Below the pieces are notes generated by a model, which did no database searches, had not been told where the DNA came from, and saw only the letters and a program-made list of their open reading frames with translations. DNA of 26,157 nucleotides, from the NCBI GenBank assembly GCA_945927915.1, contig CAMEMX010000002.1, forward strand, positions 1-26,157, in the 5' to 3' direction. Origin of the DNA: an uncultured Clostridia bacterium (GTDB taxonomy: Bacteria; Bacillota; Clostridia; Oscillospirales; Oscillospiraceae). Both the position numbers and the translations under genes were made by a program. Below, one piece after another: positions 1 through 8,646 of the stretch (its first letter is position 1; each line of letters begins with the position of its first letter).

Positions 1-208
1 TGCCCTGCGGCAGGAGCTTGCCGTCCGAGCCGCCGATGATCTTCTCCGCGACCGTTCATTGCATCGCTTCCTTCGCCCAGCCTGCGACCTTGCCGCCGTC
101 CGGGAAGACGTTCAGATCGCCGCGCTTGCTCGTGTCGATGCCCTTCCAGTTCGCATAGCGGAACAGGATCGTCGCGACCTGCGCTTTTGTGATGCCGCGC
201 TGTCTTTG
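1..208 (-). pseudogene. SLH-domain protein remnant, interrupted by an in-frame TGA
   Basis: Reading the minus strand from about 196 gives GITKAQVATILFRYANW, then a stretch ending GGKVAGWAKEAMQ, the classic sequence of an S-layer homology repeat. A TGA stands at 58-56, exactly where SLH repeats normally have a Trp (AMxW). The same frame then continues as TVAEKIIGGSDGKLLPQG to the contig edge. TGG to TGA is a single base change, so this is most simply a nonsense mutation or a base-call error. The upstream part of the gene is missing: SLH homology begins only about 15 bases after the cinA stop, with no ribosome site or signal peptide. SLH domains anchor exported proteins to the cell wall. This piece has no visible way to be made or exported, and a rearrangement or assembly junction beside cinA is likely. 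Confidence 0.65.
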
Positions 209-210
209 TA

Positions 211-663
211 TCACAGCAGCTTTAATGCTGCCAGGCAGGCCGATAAGCGGTTTTCCTTCCTTGTGCCGCTGAGCTGCAATTTTTGGCAGGTCGCTCCGCT
301 TTCACACGCGCAGGCGATGTAGATCTCTCCGACCTTCGGGTTCTTTTCGTCCGCGCCGGGGCCTGCGTTGCCCGTGGTGGACAAAGCGAAATCCGCGCCG
401 AGGCGCTGCCTCGCGCCCTGCGCCATCTGGATGGCGACCTCCTCGCAGACGGCGCCCTTTTCCCGGAGCAGCGCCTTGTCCACGCCGAGCAGGGCTTCTT
501 TGACGGCGTAGGCGTAGGAGATCACGCCGCCCAAATAGACCGCCGAAGCGCCCGGCACGTCGGTCAGGAGCTTTCCCAGCAGCCCGCCCGTGCAGCTTTC
601 CGCCGTGGCGAGCGTTTTCCCCTGCTCCGTCAGGCGGCGGATGACCCTTGCCGCCTCATCCAT
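211..663 (-). CDS. pncC: CinA C-terminal-domain amidase (PncC-type nicotinamide-nucleotide amidase)
   Basis: This 150-residue protein corresponds to the stand-alone C-terminal domain of CinA, which in the PncC family removes the amide from nicotinamide mononucleotide to give nicotinate mononucleotide for NAD recycling. The family signature ESCTGG is at residues 22-27, and TTGNAGPG at 96-103 matches the second conserved loop (usually TGxAGP). The length is normal for the single-domain form (about 150-165), so it lacks the N-terminal molybdopterin-binding-like domain of full CinA. The ATG lies inside the last codons of thiI with an 8-base overlap, indicating translational coupling in a comM-thiI-pncC minus-strand operon. 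Amidase activity is assigned from family knowledge and not shown here. Confidence 0.85.
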   Translation of the reverse strand: MDEAARVIRRLTEQGKTLATAESCTGGLLGKLLTDVPGASAVYLGGVISYAYAVKEALLGVDKALLREKGAVCEEVAIQMAQGARQRLGADFALSTTGNAGPGADEKNPKVGEIYIACACESGATCQKLQLSGTRKENRLSACLAALKLL

Positions 664-1834
664 GATAACGCACCTTCACAAGCTCGGTGTTTTGCAGGGC
701 GCGCTCGATCAGGCCGTCGAAGTCGAGCATCGCGCAGGCGTGATCGACCTGTCCCTTGGTCGGCTTGGTCTTGGGATGGCGCGGCGTAAAGACCGTGCAG
801 CAGTCCTCATACGGCAAAATCGACGTCTCCATCGTGCCGATCTTGCGGGCGATCGTGACGATCTCCTCCTTGTCCATGCCGATGAGGGGCTGGAAGATCG
901 GCAGCTCGACGCACGCGCCCGTGACGGCCATGGCCTCCATCGTCTGCGAGGCGACCTGACCGAGATTCTCGCCCGTGACGAGGCAGCCGCAGCCGTGGTC
1001 GCGCGCGATGCGCTCGGAGATCATCATCATAAACCGGCGCATGATGAGCGTGAAGTATTCCTCCGGGCAGTTGTCGCGGATGGCCTCCTGAATTTCGGTA
1101 AAGCCGACGATGTTCACGGTCATTCTGCCGCAGAAGCGCGTCATCAGGCGGGCAAGCTCCAGCACCTTGTCCTTGGCAAGCTCGCTCGTGTAGGGGTAGG
1201 AGAAGAAATGCACGCATTCCAGCTCCACGCCGCGCTTGGCGATCATATAACCCGCGACGGGCGAGTCGATGCCGCCGGAGAGCAGCACCATCGCGCGTCC
1301 GCCCACGCCCGTGGGCAGGCCGCCGGCGCCCGGATCGGCGGGGCCGTGGACATAGGCCGCGCGGTCGCGCACCTCGACATAGACCGTGTATTCCGGGTGA
1401 TGCACGTCGACCGCGAGCGCCGGGATCGCCTCGGCGATGCGCCCGCCGATCTCCTGCGAAAGCTGGATGGAGTTGAGCGGGAAGCGCTTGTCCGACCGTC
1501 TGGATTCAACCTTGAACGAGCGCGCCATGCGCAGGTCGTCGCCCAGATACGCCATGACCGCGGCAAAGATGGCGTCCAGATCCTTTTCGCACGGGCGGCA
1601 GCGGCACACGCTGACCACGCCGAAGATCGTGTGGCAGGCGTCCCACGCGCCGTCGAGGTCGCACAGCTCGTTCTGCGGCTCGACATAGACGGTCGACTGC
1701 ATGATACGGACGCTGAAATCGCCGAACGGGCGCATTCTGCGCGCGACGTTGGTCTTCAGGCGGTTTTCAAACTGGAAGCGGTTGCCGCCCTTTAAGACGA
1801 TCTCGCCCAGCTTCAGCAAAAACATTTCATTCAT
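656..1834 (-). CDS. thiI: tRNA 4-thiouridine synthetase ThiI, short form without rhodanese domain
   Basis: ThiI adenylates U8 of tRNA and transfers sulfur to make 4-thiouridine, and it can also supply sulfur for the thiamine thiazole. The protein (392 aa) begins with a ferredoxin-like and THUMP region starting MNEMFLLKLGEIVLKGGNR. The PP-loop ATP-binding motif SGGIDS is at residues 186-191, and DCCTVFTPRHP near residue 345 matches the conserved catalytic-Cys segment. It ends without the rhodanese extension of the enterobacterial enzyme, like Bacillus-type ThiI, so a partner desulfurase must donate sulfur; none is visible here. The open frame extends 44 codons further upstream, but 1834 is chosen because GAGGAG stands just before this ATG and homology starts here. 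The gene follows comM after 13 bases and overlaps pncC. Confidence 0.93.
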   Translation of the reverse strand: MNEMFLLKLGEIVLKGGNRFQFENRLKTNVARRMRPFGDFSVRIMQSTVYVEPQNELCDLDGAWDACHTIFGVVSVCRCRPCEKDLDAIFAAVMAYLGDDLRMARSFKVESRRSDKRFPLNSIQLSQEIGGRIAEAIPALAVDVHHPEYTVYVEVRDRAAYVHGPADPGAGGLPTGVGGRAMVLLSGGIDSPVAGYMIAKRGVELECVHFFSYPYTSELAKDKVLELARLMTRFCGRMTVNIVGFTEIQEAIRDNCPEEYFTLIMRRFMMMISERIARDHGCGCLVTGENLGQVASQTMEAMAVTGACVELPIFQPLIGMDKEEIVTIARKIGTMETSILPYEDCCTVFTPRHPKTKPTKGQVDHACAMLDFDGLIERALQNTELVKVRYHG

Positions 1835-1847
1835 TTTGGTATACTCC

Positions 1848-3365
1848 TCACACTTGTGTAAATTGGTAGGTTCGATACTGGATGGCCTCAGCAAGGTGCT
1901 GCGGCAGGATTTCCGCGCTGCCGTCGAGGTCGGCGATCGTCCGCGCGACCTTGCGGATGCGGTCATAGCTCCGCGCCGTCAGACCGAGGGCGTCGAACGC
2001 CTGCCGCATCAAAACGGCGCATTCGTCGCTCAAATCGCAGTAGCGGCGCAGCTCCGGCGTCTGCATATTGGCGTTGCAATGGCAGCGGCTGCCGGCGAAG
2101 CGGTCGCGCTGGAGGCTCCTTGCCGCCTCGACGCGCTTCTTGACCGCGGCGGACGGCTCGGGGTCGGCGTGGCTGCGCAGCTCGTCAAAGTTCAGGGCGG
2201 GCACCTCGACGATGATGTCGATGCGGTCAAGCAGCGGCCCGGAAATGCGCGAAAGATACTGGTTGACCGACGCCTGCGTGCAGACGCAGCGCCCGGACGG
2301 GTCGCCGTACCAGCCGCAGCGGCAGGGATTCATCGCGCACACGAGCTGGAATTGGCTCGGAAAGGTCGCAGAGCCGCTGGCTCTGGAGATCGTCACGACG
2401 CCGTCCTCCAGGGGCTGGCGCATGACCTCCAGGGTCTCCTTGCGGAATTCCGGCAGCTCGTCGAGAAACAGCACGCCCTTGTGCGCAAGCGAGATCTCGC
2501 CCGGGCGCGGGCTCGTCCCGCCGCCCGTCAGACCCGCTGCGGAGATCGTGTGGTGCGGTGCGCGGAAGGGGCGGCGGCGGATGAGCGGCGCCTCCGGCGG
2601 CAAAAGACCCATGACCGAATGGATCTGCGTGACCTCCAGTGCCTCCTCACGCGTCATATCCGGCAAAATGGACGGCAGGCGCTTGGTCAGCATACTCTTG
2701 CCCGACCCCGGCGGGCCGACCAAAAGGACATTGTGCGACCCTGCAGCCGCGATCTCCAAGGCGCGCTTGACGTTCTCCTGCCCCTTGACGTCGGCAAAGT
2801 CCGGCAGGTGCTCCGTGTCCTCCTGCGGCACCCAGCGCGGTTCCGGCGCGATCTCCAGCTCGCCGCGCAGATGGGCGACGAGCTGGCGCACCTCGACGAC
2901 GGGATAGACCGTGATCTCGCCCGCCAGCGTCGCCTCCTTCGCGTTCGTCGCCGGGACGTAGAGCGCGCGGTAGCCCGCCTTCTGCGCCGCGATCGCCATC
3001 GGCAGCACGCCGCTGACCGGGCGGAGCTTGCCCTCCAGGCTCAGCTCGCCCAGAAACGCGGACTGCTCCTTCGGTGTCCTGCAGACCTCTGTCGCGGCGA
3101 GGATGCCCAGAAGGATCGGCAGGTCGTAGAGCGTGCCGGATTTTTTCGTGTTCGCGGGCGCGAGGTTGAGCGTGATGCGGCTGACAGGGAACTTGAAGCC
3201 GCTGTTTTTGATGGCGGCGCGGACGCGCTCTCTGGCCTCCTTGACCGCCGCGTCCGGCAGGCCGACGATGTCAAACGCCGGCAGGCCGCCCGAAATAAAG
3301 CACTCGACCGACACGGGATACCCGCTGATGCCGCTCAAGCCCATGGAATCCAGACGACTGATCAA
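1848..3365 (-). CDS. comM: ComM/YifB-family Mg-chelatase-like AAA+ ATPase
   Basis: This 505-residue protein has the full YifB/ComM architecture. The N-terminal Lon-protease-like ChlI domain carries GLPDAAVKEARERVRAA at about 35-51. The AAA+ core has Walker A GPPGSGKS at 217-224 and Walker B VLFLDE at 298-303. A zinc-ribbon-like insertion has cysteines at 348, 350, 360 and 362, and a Mg-chelatase C-terminal domain follows. Characterised ComM is a hexameric helicase that promotes branch migration during natural transformation, although most Firmicute copies are untested. The start is a TTG at 3365 preceded by GGAGGG at a 7-base gap; the next in-frame ATG is seven codons in and has no such site. 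It is the first gene of the minus-strand operon, and the stop overlaps the ribosome site of thiI. Confidence 0.92.
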   Translation of the reverse strand: MISRLDSMGLSGISGYPVSVECFISGGLPAFDIVGLPDAAVKEARERVRAAIKNSGFKFPVSRITLNLAPANTKKSGTLYDLPILLGILAATEVCRTPKEQSAFLGELSLEGKLRPVSGVLPMAIAAQKAGYRALYVPATNAKEATLAGEITVYPVVEVRQLVAHLRGELEIAPEPRWVPQEDTEHLPDFADVKGQENVKRALEIAAAGSHNVLLVGPPGSGKSMLTKRLPSILPDMTREEALEVTQIHSVMGLLPPEAPLIRRRPFRAPHHTISAAGLTGGGTSPRPGEISLAHKGVLFLDELPEFRKETLEVMRQPLEDGVVTISRASGSATFPSQFQLVCAMNPCRCGWYGDPSGRCVCTQASVNQYLSRISGPLLDRIDIIVEVPALNFDELRSHADPEPSAAVKKRVEAARSLQRDRFAGSRCHCNANMQTPELRRYCDLSDECAVLMRQAFDALGLTARSYDRIRKVARTIADLDGSAEILPQHLAEAIQYRTYQFTQV

Positions 3366-3436
3366 AGCACTTCCCTCCGTTTCCGAACCGATTCCCGCGG
3401 GTCTTTCCGAGCGGCGCCCGCGGTCATATTATTCCT

Positions 3437-3473
3437 ATTATAATATCATACAGCAAAATCCGTCCAAAAACAA
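3437..3473 (-). promoter_or_regulatory. Probable promoter for the comM-thiI-pncC operon
   Basis: The AT-rich strip between the divergent comM and nifJ genes carries, on the minus strand, a perfect TATAAT (3442-3437) with TTGGAC (3467-3462) 19 bases upstream. An overlapping alternative is TATGAT (3450-3445) with TTGTTT (3473-3468) at 17 bases. Either would give a leader of roughly 65-80 bases before the TTG start of comM. No operator or riboswitch was recognised. Which pair is used cannot be settled by eye. Confidence 0.5.
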
Positions 3474-3554
3474 TTCTATTTTTCACATCACGCCTCCATT
3501 TCAAAATTTTTCGCACAATTTCCGCAAAATCTGCTCCTCGTCGCATTTTTCTGA

Positions 3555-3583
3555 TTTACAAAACCGCAAATCGGTGGTAGAAT
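3555..3583 (+). promoter_or_regulatory. Promoter of nifJ
   Basis: TTTACA (3555-3560) and TAGAAT (3578-3583) are separated by exactly 17 bases, with TGG just upstream of the -10 as an extended -10 element. The expected transcription start is near 3590. This matters for the gene start: the in-frame ATG at 3582 lies inside the -10 box and so cannot be the start codon of a transcript made here. Confidence 0.75.
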
Positions 3584-3626
3584 GAAGCTGTCTGCAAATC
3601 AATACTTTTTTAGGAGGTATTTCATT

Positions 3627-6600
3627 TTGGCAAGAAAACTCAAGACCATGGACGGCAATACCGCCGCCGCTCATGTCAGCTACGCGTTCACCGAAGTAGC
3701 CGGCATCTACCCCATCACCCCGTCCAGCCCGATGGCGGACTATGTGGATCAGTGGTCTGCGCAGGGCCGTCTGAACATCTTCGGTAACCGCGTGAAGGTC
3801 GTCGAGATGCAGTCTGAGGCCGGCGCTTCCGGCACCGTGCACGGCTCTCTCGCCGCCGGCGCCCTCACCACCACCTACACCGCTTCCCAGGGCCTGCTGC
3901 TCATGATCCCGAATATGTACAAGATCGCGGGCGAGCTGCTTCCGGGCGTGTTCCACGTCTCCGCCCGTACCCTCGCCACCCACGCGCTGAACATCTTCGG
4001 CGACCATTCCGACGTCTACGCCTGCCGTCAGACCGGCTTCGCCATGCTCTGCGAGACCAATCCGCAGGAGGTCATGGACCTCGCGCCCGTGGCGCACCTT
4101 GCCGCCATTAAGGGCCGCGTTCCGTTCATCAACTTCTTCGACGGCTTCCGCACCTCCCACGAGATCCAGAAGATCGCCATCTGGGATTACGAGGATCTGA
4201 AGGAAATGTGCGACATGGACGCCGTTGCCGCGTTCCGCAAGCACTGCCTGAACCCCGAGCGTCCCGCCATGCGCGGCTCGCACGAGAACGGCGACACCTT
4301 CTTCCAGCACCGTGAGGCCTGCAACAAGTACTATGACGAGCTGCCCGAGATCGTCGAGGAGTACATGGGCAAGATCAACGCCAAGCTCGGCACCGACTAC
4401 AAGCTCTTCAACTACTACGGCGCTCCCGACGCTGAGCGCGTCATCATCGCCATGGGCTCCATCTGCGACGTGGCTGAGGAAGTCATCGACTACATGAACG
4501 CCCACGGCGAGAAGGTCGGCCTGGTCAAGGTCCGCCTCTACCGTCCGTTCCGTGCCGACCGTCTGCTCGAGGCCATTCCCGCCACCTGCAAGAAGATCGC
4601 CGTCCTCGACCGCACCAAGGAGCCCGGCGCTCTGGGCGAGCCGCTCTACCTCGACGTCGTCACCGCGCTGGCAAACGCCGGCCGCATGATCCCCGTCATC
4701 GGCGGCCGTTACGGCCTCGGCTCGAAGGATACGCCTCCCGCGTCCGTCTTCGCCGTCTTTGAGGAGCTGTCCAAGGACGAGATGAAGCGCCAGTTCACCA
4801 TCGGCATCAACGACGACGTGACTCACCTCTCCCTCGAGGAGAAGCCCGCGCCCAACACCGCCGCGGAAGGCACCATCGAGTGCAAGTTCTGGGGTCTCGG
4901 CGGCGACGGCACCGTCGGCGCGAACAAGAACTCCATCAAGATCATCGGCGACCATACCGACAAGTATGTGCAGGCCTACTTCCAGTACGACTCCAAGAAG
5001 ACCGGCGGCGTCACCATCTCGCACCTGCGCTTCGGCGACAAGCCCATCAAGAGCCCGTACTACATCAACAAGGCCGACTTCGTCGCCTGCCACAACCCGT
5101 CCTACATCACCAAGGGCTTCAAGATCGTCAACGACGTCAAGCCCGGCGGCGTGTTCCTCATCAACTGCCAGTGGGATATGGCCGAGCTGGAGCATCACCT
5201 GAATGCCGAGGCAAAGCGCTATATCGCAAAGAACAACATCCAGCTTTACACCATCAACGCCATTGACCTTGCCATCAAGGTCGGCATGGGCAAGCGCACC
5301 AACACCATCCTCCAGTCCGCGTTCTTCTCCCTTGCGAAGGTCATGCCCGAGGCAGAGGCCATCAAGTACATGAAGGACGCCGCCGAGCACTCCTACGCCA
5401 AGAAGGGCATGGACGTCGTCGAGAAGAACTGGAACGCCATTGACGCCGGCGCGACCGCTTATGTCAAGATCGACGTGCCCGCTTCCTGGGCCGACGCCGT
5501 TGACGCCGCGGACGAGACCGTCCTCGAAGGCAAGCCCGAGCTTGTCAAGATGGTCAAGGACATCCTCCTGCCCATCGGCAAGATGGACGGCGATTCCCTG
5601 CCCGTTTCCACCTTCGTCGACCATGTCGACGGTCAGTTCGAGCTGGGCGCCTCCGCCTACGAGAAGCGCGGCGTTGCCGTCACCGTCCCCGAATGGGACG
5701 CCGACAAGTGCATCCAGTGCAACAACTGCGCCTTCGTCTGCCCGCACGCCACCATCCGTCCCTTCATGCTCACCGAGGAAGAAGTCGCCGCCGCTCCCGA
5801 GAGTGCGAAGATCCGCGACGTCAAGGCCGGCAAGGGCAAGGGCGTCTACAAGTACACCATGGCCGTCTCCCCGCTCGACTGCATGGGCTGCGGCGTCTGC
5901 GTCGGCGTCTGCCCGACCAAGGCGATCAGCATGGTCCCGCAGGAGAGCCAGCTCGCGCAGCAGGACGTCTTCAACTACATGGTCTCCAAGGTCGCCCGCA
6001 AGCCCGAGGTCGAAGACCTCACCGTCAAGGGCAGCCAGTTCAAGCAGCCGATGCTCGAGTTCTCCGGCTCCTGCGCGGGCTGCGCGGAAACCTCCTATGC
6101 ACGCCTGATCACCCAGCTCTTCGGCGACCGTATGTACATCTCCAACGCCACCGGCTGCTCGTCCATCTGGGGCGGCCCCGGCGCGACCAGCCCCTACTGC
6201 ACCGACAAGAATGGTCACGGTCCGGCCTGGTCCAACTCCCTGTTCGAGGACAACGCGGAGCACGGCCTCGGTATGTATGTCGCGCAGAAGGTCATCCGTG
6301 AGAGCCTCGCTGCCAAGGTCGCTGCCCTCATGGAGCGCACCGAGAGCGACGAGCGCAGAGCCGTCTGCAAGCAGTACCTTGACACGATGAACGACGGCGA
6401 GGCCAACAAGGCCGCTACCGCCGCCCTCATCGCCAACCTCGAAGCCAACGTCTGCTGCGACGACGTCAAGGAGATCCTCGACAAGAAGGAATACCTCTCC
6501 AAGAAGTCCGTCTGGATCTTCGGCGGCGACGGCTGGGCATACGACATCGGCTTCGGCGGCGTCGACCATGTGCTCGCGCAGAACGAGGACGTCAACATCT

Positions 6601-7151
6601 TCGTCTTCGACACCGAGGTCTATTCCAACACCGGCGGTCAGGCCTCCAAGGCTTCCAACATCGGTCAGGTCGCGCAGTTCGCGGCAGCCGGCAAGGAGGT
6701 CAAGAAGAAGAGCCTTGCCGAGATCGCAATGTCCTACGGCTACATCTACGTGGCGCAGGTCGCCATGGGCGCCAACCCCGCGCAGACCCTCAAGGCCATC
6801 GCAGAGGCCGAGGCTTACCATGGCCCGTCCCTCATCATCGGCTATGCGCCGTGCGAAATGCACTCCATCAAGGGCGGCATGATGCACTGCCAGGACGAGA
6901 TGAAGAAGGCTGTCGAGTGCGGCTACTGGAATATGTTCCGCTTCGACCCGTCCAAGGAGACCGGCAAGTTCACCCTCGACTCCAAGGCGCCGAAGGGCGG
7001 CTATCAGGAGTTCCTGATGAACGAAGCCCGCTACAGCCGCCTGACCCGCGAGTTCCCGGAGCGTGCGGACGAGCTGTTCGCCCGCAACGAGGCCGCCGCG
7101 AAGGAGCGCTACGAGCACCTGCTCAAGCTGGTCGAAATGTACAAGGACTAA
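3627..7151 (+). CDS. nifJ: Pyruvate:ferredoxin (flavodoxin) oxidoreductase, single-chain homodimer type
   Basis: The enzyme converts pyruvate, CoA and oxidised ferredoxin into acetyl-CoA, CO2 and reduced ferredoxin in the cytoplasm, the central oxidative step of fermentation in anaerobes. The 1174-residue chain has the usual length and order. The N-terminal pyrimidine-binding domain carries GIYPITPSSPMADYVD. Two [4Fe-4S] motifs are CIQCNNCAFVCP (about residue 695) and CMGCGVCVGVCP (about 753). CAGCAETSYARL (about 817) opens the TPP part, and GDGWAYDIGFGG (about 968) with TEVYSNTGGQASK forms the TPP/Mg site. The start is a TTG at 3627 with AGGAGG at 3612-3617, 9 bases upstream; the ATG at 3582 lies inside the promoter. 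Codon choice is very strongly C-ending, which suggests high expression. It appears to be transcribed alone from its own promoter. Confidence 0.96.
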   Translation: MARKLKTMDGNTAAAHVSYAFTEVAGIYPITPSSPMADYVDQWSAQGRLNIFGNRVKVVEMQSEAGASGTVHGSLAAGALTTTYTASQGLLLMIPNMYKIAGELLPGVFHVSARTLATHALNIFGDHSDVYACRQTGFAMLCETNPQEVMDLAPVAHLAAIKGRVPFINFFDGFRTSHEIQKIAIWDYEDLKEMCDMDAVAAFRKHCLNPERPAMRGSHENGDTFFQHREACNKYYDELPEIVEEYMGKINAKLGTDYKLFNYYGAPDAERVIIAMGSICDVAEEVIDYMNAHGEKVGLVKVRLYRPFRADRLLEAIPATCKKIAVLDRTKEPGALGEPLYLDVVTALANAGRMIPVIGGRYGLGSKDTPPASVFAVFEELSKDEMKRQFTIGINDDVTHLSLEEKPAPNTAAEGTIECKFWGLGGDGTVGANKNSIKIIGDHTDKYVQAYFQYDSKKTGGVTISHLRFGDKPIKSPYYINKADFVACHNPSYITKGFKIVNDVKPGGVFLINCQWDMAELEHHLNAEAKRYIAKNNIQLYTINAIDLAIKVGMGKRTNTILQSAFFSLAKVMPEAEAIKYMKDAAEHSYAKKGMDVVEKNWNAIDAGATAYVKIDVPASWADAVDAADETVLEGKPELVKMVKDILLPIGKMDGDSLPVSTFVDHVDGQFELGASAYEKRGVAVTVPEWDADKCIQCNNCAFVCPHATIRPFMLTEEEVAAAPESAKIRDVKAGKGKGVYKYTMAVSPLDCMGCGVCVGVCPTKAISMVPQESQLAQQDVFNYMVSKVARKPEVEDLTVKGSQFKQPMLEFSGSCAGCAETSYARLITQLFGDRMYISNATGCSSIWGGPGATSPYCTDKNGHGPAWSNSLFEDNAEHGLGMYVAQKVIRESLAAKVAALMERTESDERRAVCKQYLDTMNDGEANKAATAALIANLEANVCCDDVKEILDKKEYLSKKSVWIFGGDGWAYDIGFGGVDHVLAQNEDVNIFVFDTEVYSNTGGQASKASNIGQVAQFAAAGKEVKKKSLAEIAMSYGYIYVAQVAMGANPAQTLKAIAEAEAYHGPSLIIGYAPCEMHSIKGGMMHCQDEMKKAVECGYWNMFRFDPSKETGKFTLDSKAPKGGYQEFLMNEARYSRLTREFPERADELFARNEAAAKERYEHLLKLVEMYKD

Positions 7152-7167
7152 TTGATTCATTCCATTT

Positions 7168-7205
7168 TTTCGGAGATGGGGGCTTCGCCTCCATCTCCGA
7201 AATTT
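7168..7205 (+). terminator. Long hairpin after nifJ, probable terminator or processing site
   Basis: Positions 7168-7183 pair with 7187-7202 in a 16-bp stem with a single G-T pair and a TTC loop, 16 bases after the nifJ stop. Only TTT follows the stem, so termination may be partial, leaving some read-through into the glycosyltransferase gene. The T run on the 5' side is taken up in the stem. Confidence 0.55.
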
Positions 7206-7225
7206 CAGGATCTCAAGGAGACACT

Positions 7226-8515
7226 ATGCAAGTTGCTACCGTCCTGCTCGCCGTCATCTCCGCCATCGGCTCCTTCATCGCCGCGTTTTACAGCTTCCGC
7301 TCCGCCTATGTCGCGGTCGGTTTGTTCGCCACGCGCGTGTTCCCGAAGGCGAAAAAGCAGCACCGCTACGCCGTCGTCATCGCCGCACGCAATGAGGAGA
7401 AGATGATCGGCAACCTGCTTGACAGCATCCGTGCGCAGGATTATCCGTCCGAGCTGGTCACGGCTTTCGTGGTCGCGGACAACTGCACGGACAAAACCGC
7501 CGCCGTCGCGCGTGCACACGGCGCGGTCTGCTACGAGCGCTTTGACAGCGCGCACCGCACCAAGGGCTATGCGCTGCAGTTCCTGTTTGAAAACATCCGC
7601 AGGGACTACGGCATTGAGTCCTTTGAGGGATATTTTATCTTTGACGCGGACAATCTGCTCAAGCGGGACTATATCTCCCGCATGAACGAGGCGTTCGATG
7701 CCGGTGAGCGCATCATCACCTCCTACCGCAACACGAAAAACATCGACGACAACTGGATCGCCCACTCCTACGCGATGCACTGGATGCGCACCATCCGCAC
7801 CGAGCACCGCGCCCGCTCCCTGCTGGGTCTTGCCACGAGAATACAGGGCACCGGTCTGCTGGTCGACTCCTCCCTGCTCAAAAACGGCTGGAATTATGTG
7901 ACGCTGACCGAGGACCGCGAGCTGTGCGCCGAGGCCGTCGTCATGGGCTGCCCCGTGTCCTACTGCAACGCGGCGGAGTTTTATGACGAGCAGCCGACCT
8001 CCCTGCGCATCGCCATGCGCCAGCGCATCCGCTGGTCAAAGGGCCACCTGCAGGTCATGCGCAAGGCGGGCGGACGGCTGTTCCGGCGCATCTTCACCGC
8101 GGGCAATGTCGCCGATTCCTTCATGGCCTACGATATGCTGACGATCGTTTTCCCGCACTCGCTCTACAGCTCCTTTGTCCGGATCGCCAAGCTGACCGTC
8201 AGCCTGTTCGTCTGGCTGCTGACCGCAGAGAGCTTCGGCTTTTTCTGGGGCGCGGTGTGCACCTGGCTGTTCGGCATCGGCAGGAGCTACCTCTCCGGCA
8301 TCGTTACGGCGGTCTACGTCTCCATCATGGAGCGCCGCCACATCAAGCCGATGCCGTGGTACAAGCGCGTCTGGTTCTGCGTGACCTTCCCGATCTTTGA
8401 CCTCATCGGGCGTCTTTCCATGCTCATCGCCCTCGTGACGAAGGTCGAATGGAAGCCCATTCCGCACACCGTCGAGGCGTCCATCGACGACATGGCCGTC
8501 TCCGGGAAAAAATAG
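7226..8515 (+). CDS. Membrane-bound family 2 glycosyltransferase, processive type
   Basis: This 429-residue GT2 enzyme probably makes or extends a surface polysaccharide at the cytoplasmic face of the membrane. An N-terminal membrane segment (about 3-35) is followed by the GT-A domain: VVIAARNEE at 50-58, VADNCTDKT near 83-91, the metal-binding DAD at 140-142, TED (catalytic base region) at 228-230 and QRIRW at 266-270. The last two are hallmarks of cellulose-synthase-like processive enzymes. Two or three further hydrophobic segments lie between about 300 and 410. The ATG at 7226 has AAGGAG at 7215-7220; the frame is open further upstream within nifJ, but that part is a shadow. The sugar substrate cannot be told from sequence. 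It sits between nifJ and a cell-surface glycosidase gene, which fits an envelope role. Confidence 0.85.
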   Translation: MQVATVLLAVISAIGSFIAAFYSFRSAYVAVGLFATRVFPKAKKQHRYAVVIAARNEEKMIGNLLDSIRAQDYPSELVTAFVVADNCTDKTAAVARAHGAVCYERFDSAHRTKGYALQFLFENIRRDYGIESFEGYFIFDADNLLKRDYISRMNEAFDAGERIITSYRNTKNIDDNWIAHSYAMHWMRTIRTEHRARSLLGLATRIQGTGLLVDSSLLKNGWNYVTLTEDRELCAEAVVMGCPVSYCNAAEFYDEQPTSLRIAMRQRIRWSKGHLQVMRKAGGRLFRRIFTAGNVADSFMAYDMLTIVFPHSLYSSFVRIAKLTVSLFVWLLTAESFGFFWGAVCTWLFGIGRSYLSGIVTAVYVSIMERRHIKPMPWYKRVWFCVTFPIFDLIGRLSMLIALVTKVEWKPIPHTVEASIDDMAVSGKK

Positions 8516-8583
8516 CACCGCAGCTTCTCCATGCCCACGCGGCAGATGATACAAATAATTTACAAATTTGTTTTATCTTCATG

Positions 8584-8612
8584 TTTACACAGGCGCGGGA
8601 TTATGGTATGAT
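8584..8612 (+). promoter_or_regulatory. Promoter of the NAGPA-type glycosidase gene
   Basis: TTTACA (8584-8589) and TATGAT (8607-8612) are 17 bases apart, with TATGG before the -10 giving an extended -10. The predicted start near 8619 gives a leader of about 28 bases. The 130-base gap between the glycosyltransferase and glycosidase genes holds this promoter and AGGAGG at 8633-8638. No clear terminator for the glycosyltransferase gene was seen. Confidence 0.7.
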
Positions 8613-8646
8613 AATGCCCGATTGAATTGCAAAGGAGGGATGCTTC

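Noticed and set aside
3582..3626. ATG at 3582 as the start of nifJ
   Set aside because: It lies within the -10 box of a well-formed promoter, while TTG at 3627 has AGGAGG at the right distance and gives the normal protein length.
3501..7160. A 1219-codon open frame antisense to nifJ
   Set aside because: It mirrors nifJ almost exactly. nifJ has full family motifs and C-ending codons, which leave the opposite strand free of stops. The antisense translation is a low-complexity run of Val, Leu, Asp, Gly and Ala with no domain.
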